A DNA stretch of 7,193 nt from Clostridiales bacterium. GTDB lineage: Bacteria; Bacillota; Clostridia; Christensenellales; Aristaeellaceae. Under the pieces are notes generated by a model that saw only the letters and a program-made list of their open reading frames with translations, ran no database searches and was not told the origin of the DNA. The position numbers were made by a program, and so were the translations under genes. The stretch is from NCBI GenBank assembly GCA_012512355.1, contig JAAZEI010000119.1, positions 1 to 7,193 of the forward strand, written 5' to 3'. Positions 6,374-7,193 of this stretch are shown here, piece after piece. Positions within the stretch are counted from its first letter, which is position 1, and each line of letters opens with the position of its first letter.

Positions 6374-7072
6374 TTGAAAAAGAAAACTCTGGCAGCGGTA
6401 TTGGCTTTATTAGTCTTTTTTGGGTCCGGCATGAGCATCCAGGTATCTGCCGAGCTTTATCAGCCTGCAGACAAATCACAAGCGATTCAATGGGCCATCG
6501 ATATGTTCATGATAGCAGGGTTTCGGCCTGAATATGGGGATGATGCACGTGATTATATGGTCCGATGGGAAAATCCTATCAGGATCTTTATATCGGGTGA
6601 CTACACTGATGAAGACAAAGCAGCCCTTGAAAAGATTGTGCAGCAGCTTAATGAGCGAGTTCTCTGGCTGCCTGATGTAAGTATGGCTAAAAAGGTAAAA
6701 CTGGCGAATGTCACCATAACGATGGCCAAACTAGAGGAACTAATCGACTACGAATCCAATTATTTAGCCGGTAATTGGGGATGGTTCTCCTATTGGTACG
6801 ATGATTATAAAATTAATCGCGCTAACATCGTCATCGCGTCGGATGTTACATCGCAAAGAGAACGCAATCACCTTATCCTGGAAGAACTAATCGGCGCTCT
6901 GGGGCTGGCCAACGACATCACCGAATTCTCAGATAGCATTATTACCCAGGAATGGACGACAGTTCAGCAGCTTAATTCACTGGATTGGTATATGCTTAAC
7001 ATGCTTTACGATTCTTCAATGCATCCTGGGATGACCAAGAAAGAAGCGAAAAAAATCCTTACAGGGAAATAG
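6374..7072 (+). CDS. Secreted protein of unknown function, DUF2927-like
   Basis: The 232-residue product begins with a signal peptide: lysines at 2-4, a hydrophobic core at about 5-16, and a likely cut after VSA at residue 26. It is thus probably exported, with about 206 mature residues and no later membrane segment. The C-terminal half resembles the DUF2927 family as I remember it: RNHLILEELIGALGLAND at 164-181, a SDSII segment at 186-190, and LDWYMLNMLYD...HPGMTKKEA at about 203-225. The EELxxALGL pattern recalls the HExxHxxGL zinc helix of metallopeptidases, but the first histidine of that motif is replaced by glutamate and the second by alanine, so ordinary zinc peptidase activity is doubtful. 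The middle is rich in Trp and Tyr (GNWGWFSYWYDDY at 133-145). Its function is unknown. Only adjacency ties it to the citrate block, from which it is separated by a hairpin. The family call is from memory and needs a profile search. Confidence 0.75.
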   Translation: MKKKTLAAVLALLVFFGSGMSIQVSAELYQPADKSQAIQWAIDMFMIAGFRPEYGDDARDYMVRWENPIRIFISGDYTDEDKAALEKIVQQLNERVLWLPDVSMAKKVKLANVTITMAKLEELIDYESNYLAGNWGWFSYWYDDYKINRANIVIASDVTSQRERNHLILEELIGALGLANDITEFSDSIITQEWTTVQQLNSLDWYMLNMLYDSSMHPGMTKKEAKKILTGK

Positions 7073-7088
7073 TCATAATTTTTGGTGA

Positions 7089-7116
7089 AGAAAGAGGCGT
7101 GTTCACGCCTCTTTCT
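7089..7116. terminator. Hairpin terminator between the converging genes
   Basis: The arms 7089-7101 and 7104-7116 pair perfectly (core AAAGAGGCGTG / CACGCCTCTTT), with only 2 unpaired bases, so in practice the last pair opens to give a GTTC tetraloop. It lies 16 bases after the stop at 7072. A T-rich but interrupted tract follows on the plus strand (CATATAATTTATTATTT), and on the minus strand the stem is preceded by the end of a likely gene, so it may serve both. Confidence 0.8.
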
Positions 7117-7127
7117 CATATAATTTA

Positions 7128-7193
7128 TTATTTCTTTGGCACTGCTTCTGAGACCCCAATACCAATGATATCCGGCTGGCTGCGGGTTTTGTG
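7128..7193 (-). CDS. Possible C-terminal end of a minus-strand gene
   Basis: Reading the minus strand from the window edge, a frame of 21 codons stays open and ends in two successive TAA codons (7128-7130 and 7125-7127), 11 bases before the hairpin at 7089-7116. The peptide ends PDIIGIGVSEAVPKK. The tandem stops just ahead of a terminator suggest a true gene end converging on the DUF2927-like gene, but the fragment is too short to identify and could be chance. Confidence 0.45.
   Translation of the reverse strand, partial: HKTRSQPDIIGIGVSEAVPKK

Noticed and set aside
7166..7193. Possible plus-strand gene start at the ATG near the right edge
   Set aside because: No ribosome binding site precedes it and the minus-strand reading with tandem stops before a hairpin fits better.

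Overview
The window looks like part of the chromosome of an anaerobic low-to-moderate-GC Gram-positive-type bacterium (Clostridia or a Negativicutes-like lineage). This is inferred from strong AGGAGG ribosome binding sites, tight gene packing, a TTG start, and a biotin-dependent sodium-pumping oxaloacetate decarboxylase built from separate polypeptides. No RNA genes, mobile elements, CRISPR arrays or integration sites are visible.

Layout: positions 1-621 hold the 3' part of citF (citrate lyase alpha subunit), whose 5' end lies outside the window. Next come an aconitase-superfamily hydratase closely resembling E. coli YbhJ (637-2895), then oadG (about 2971-3258), a stand-alone biotin carrier protein (3255-3626), oadB (3636-4802) and oadA (4817-6238). 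All are on the plus strand with gaps of 4-15 bases or overlaps, except for about 75 bases before oadG, where a weak internal promoter can be proposed. A perfect 19-bp inverted repeat at 6311-6352 closes this block. It is followed at once by the ribosome binding site of a secreted protein of unknown function (6374-7072) that resembles the DUF2927 family. A second hairpin (7089-7116) separates it from what looks like the last 21 codons of a gene on the minus strand.

How the genes work together: citrate lyase splits citrate into acetate and oxaloacetate. OadA transfers the carboxyl group of oxaloacetate to biotin on the separate carrier protein, leaving pyruvate. OadB decarboxylates carboxybiotin and couples this to sodium export, and OadG holds the complex together at the membrane. 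The hydratase between citF and the oad genes retains the residues of a working [4Fe-4S] hydro-lyase. It may let the cell feed aconitate or isocitrate into the same route, or have a related hydration role. This is an ordinary energy-conserving citrate fermentation locus. The less explained parts are the substrate of the hydratase, the hairpin placed between a possible TATAAT box and the downstream gene, and the function of the secreted DUF2927-like protein. I see no clear sign of a wholly new system.
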